In this document: one piece after another, positions 63,560-64,000 of the stretch | How the letters are laid out: each line of letters begins with the position of its first letter | How positions within the stretch are numbered: the first letter of the stretch is position 1 | Origin: Ceratodon purpureus | Lineage: Eukaryota > Streptophyta > Bryopsida > Pseudoditrichales > Ditrichaceae | Assembly: GCA_014871385.1 (NCBI GenBank) | Contig: CM026421.1 | Span: 12,272,603-12,336,602, forward strand | Length of the DNA: 64,000 bases | Direction of reading: 5' to 3' | The notes under the pieces: generated by a model | Told to the model about the DNA's origin: nothing | Seen by the model: the letters and a program-made list of their open reading frames with translations, nothing else | Databases searched by the model: none | Program-made: the position numbers and the translations under genes

Positions 63560-64000
63560 ATCACATACATGTTTACAGCTAGGCTATGCGCCCCCTACAT
63601 TATTCGATTTATTAAATTGATTCTTCGTCACCATGACACCATGGATTCCGGTACAACGTTCAGTGTGGTACTGGCAGTCCAGACCTCTGATCAGGAGTCT
63701 GCATGGGAATTGGAAATGACCATCAGATCGTACCAGATGACTGGCCGATAGAAATAATGCAGCTTCAGCAGTGCCATAGATGCCGATCCATTTTCGAATA
63801 TTTCGTGTCAACAATTCTGGTAATTCTTCACCTCGAATAGATAAGGAGAAGCGTTACCAGCATTTTGGATGAGACGGTTAGCTGGTGATGTATTTTCCAT
63901 TCAATTTAGTCAAATAAACTTTTGAGTTGTAGCAAGGACGAAGATATTAGAAGAAACGGATTTGCCCTTCGGATTTTGGCTCCAGATCCAAATTTGTGCT
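63560..64000. other. Right edge of window, no gene seen
   Basis: Only chance frames. Upstream DNA of the secreted-protein gene. Confidence 0.4.

Overview
The window looks like nuclear DNA of a land plant outside the seed plants, most likely a bryophyte (liverwort or moss). The reasons are short GT-AG introns, plant class III peroxidases, a plant GT47 exostosin-type glycosyltransferase, a telo-box plus TGGGCY promoter on a ribosomal protein gene, trehalase and receptor-kinase debris, and secreted protein types familiar from mosses and liverworts. The organism is an inference; nothing here fixes the species. Coding models below were built by hand from splice sites and reading-frame phase.

Layout. 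0-3.9 kb (minus): N-terminal two thirds of a piggyBac-type transposase gene with an AT-hook-like repeat block; it runs off the left edge. 4.7-5.8 kb (minus): ribosomal protein eS21, four-part promoter to stop fully readable. 6-10 kb: AT-rich, no gene seen. 10.1-13.2 kb (plus): GT47 exostosin-family glycosyltransferase. 14.5-21.5 kb: a transposon nest, namely a broken piggyBac transposase (plus) carrying a 402-bp inverted-repeat insertion with a tRNA-like promoter, flanked on both sides by same-orientation copies of a second ~0.75-0.8 kb inverted-repeat element and by long G tracts. 23.6-24.8 kb (minus): a secreted DUF3455-like protein. 25-38 kb: mostly AT-rich intergenic DNA with a Cys-rich gene fragment, a striking 130-bp foldback and a few coding-like scraps.

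38.2-50.4 kb is the most unusual part. It holds an intact-looking 952-residue transposase-like protein (plus) with Asp motifs DYAENY, SDGCASQFK and HGKGPHDG, a 170-residue orphan (plus), and a convergent 777-residue coiled-coil protein with two RING-type fingers (minus). A 19-bp perfect direct repeat lies near both outer ends, and a TGTTATCACAGC-type repeat occurs in two of its non-coding parts, so the block may be one large multi-gene element; this is inference.

51-57 kb (minus): two intact tandem class III peroxidase genes with the same exon plan and the same G-box promoter block. 58.9-62.9 kb: a nuclease-like plus protein-kinase fusion gene (minus, 518 residues) with a two-exon trehalase remnant (plus) at its 3' side; the whole segment lies between two 44-bp near-identical direct repeats. 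62.9-63.6 kb (minus): promoter and first coding exon of a small secreted Cys-containing protein whose later exon is not seen.

The host genes do housekeeping (eS21), cell-wall and secretory work (GT47, peroxidases, DUF3455 protein) and probably signalling or defence (nuclease-kinase fusion). They do not form a single pathway. No rRNA, tRNA gene, CRISPR array, LTR element or viral remnant was recognised.
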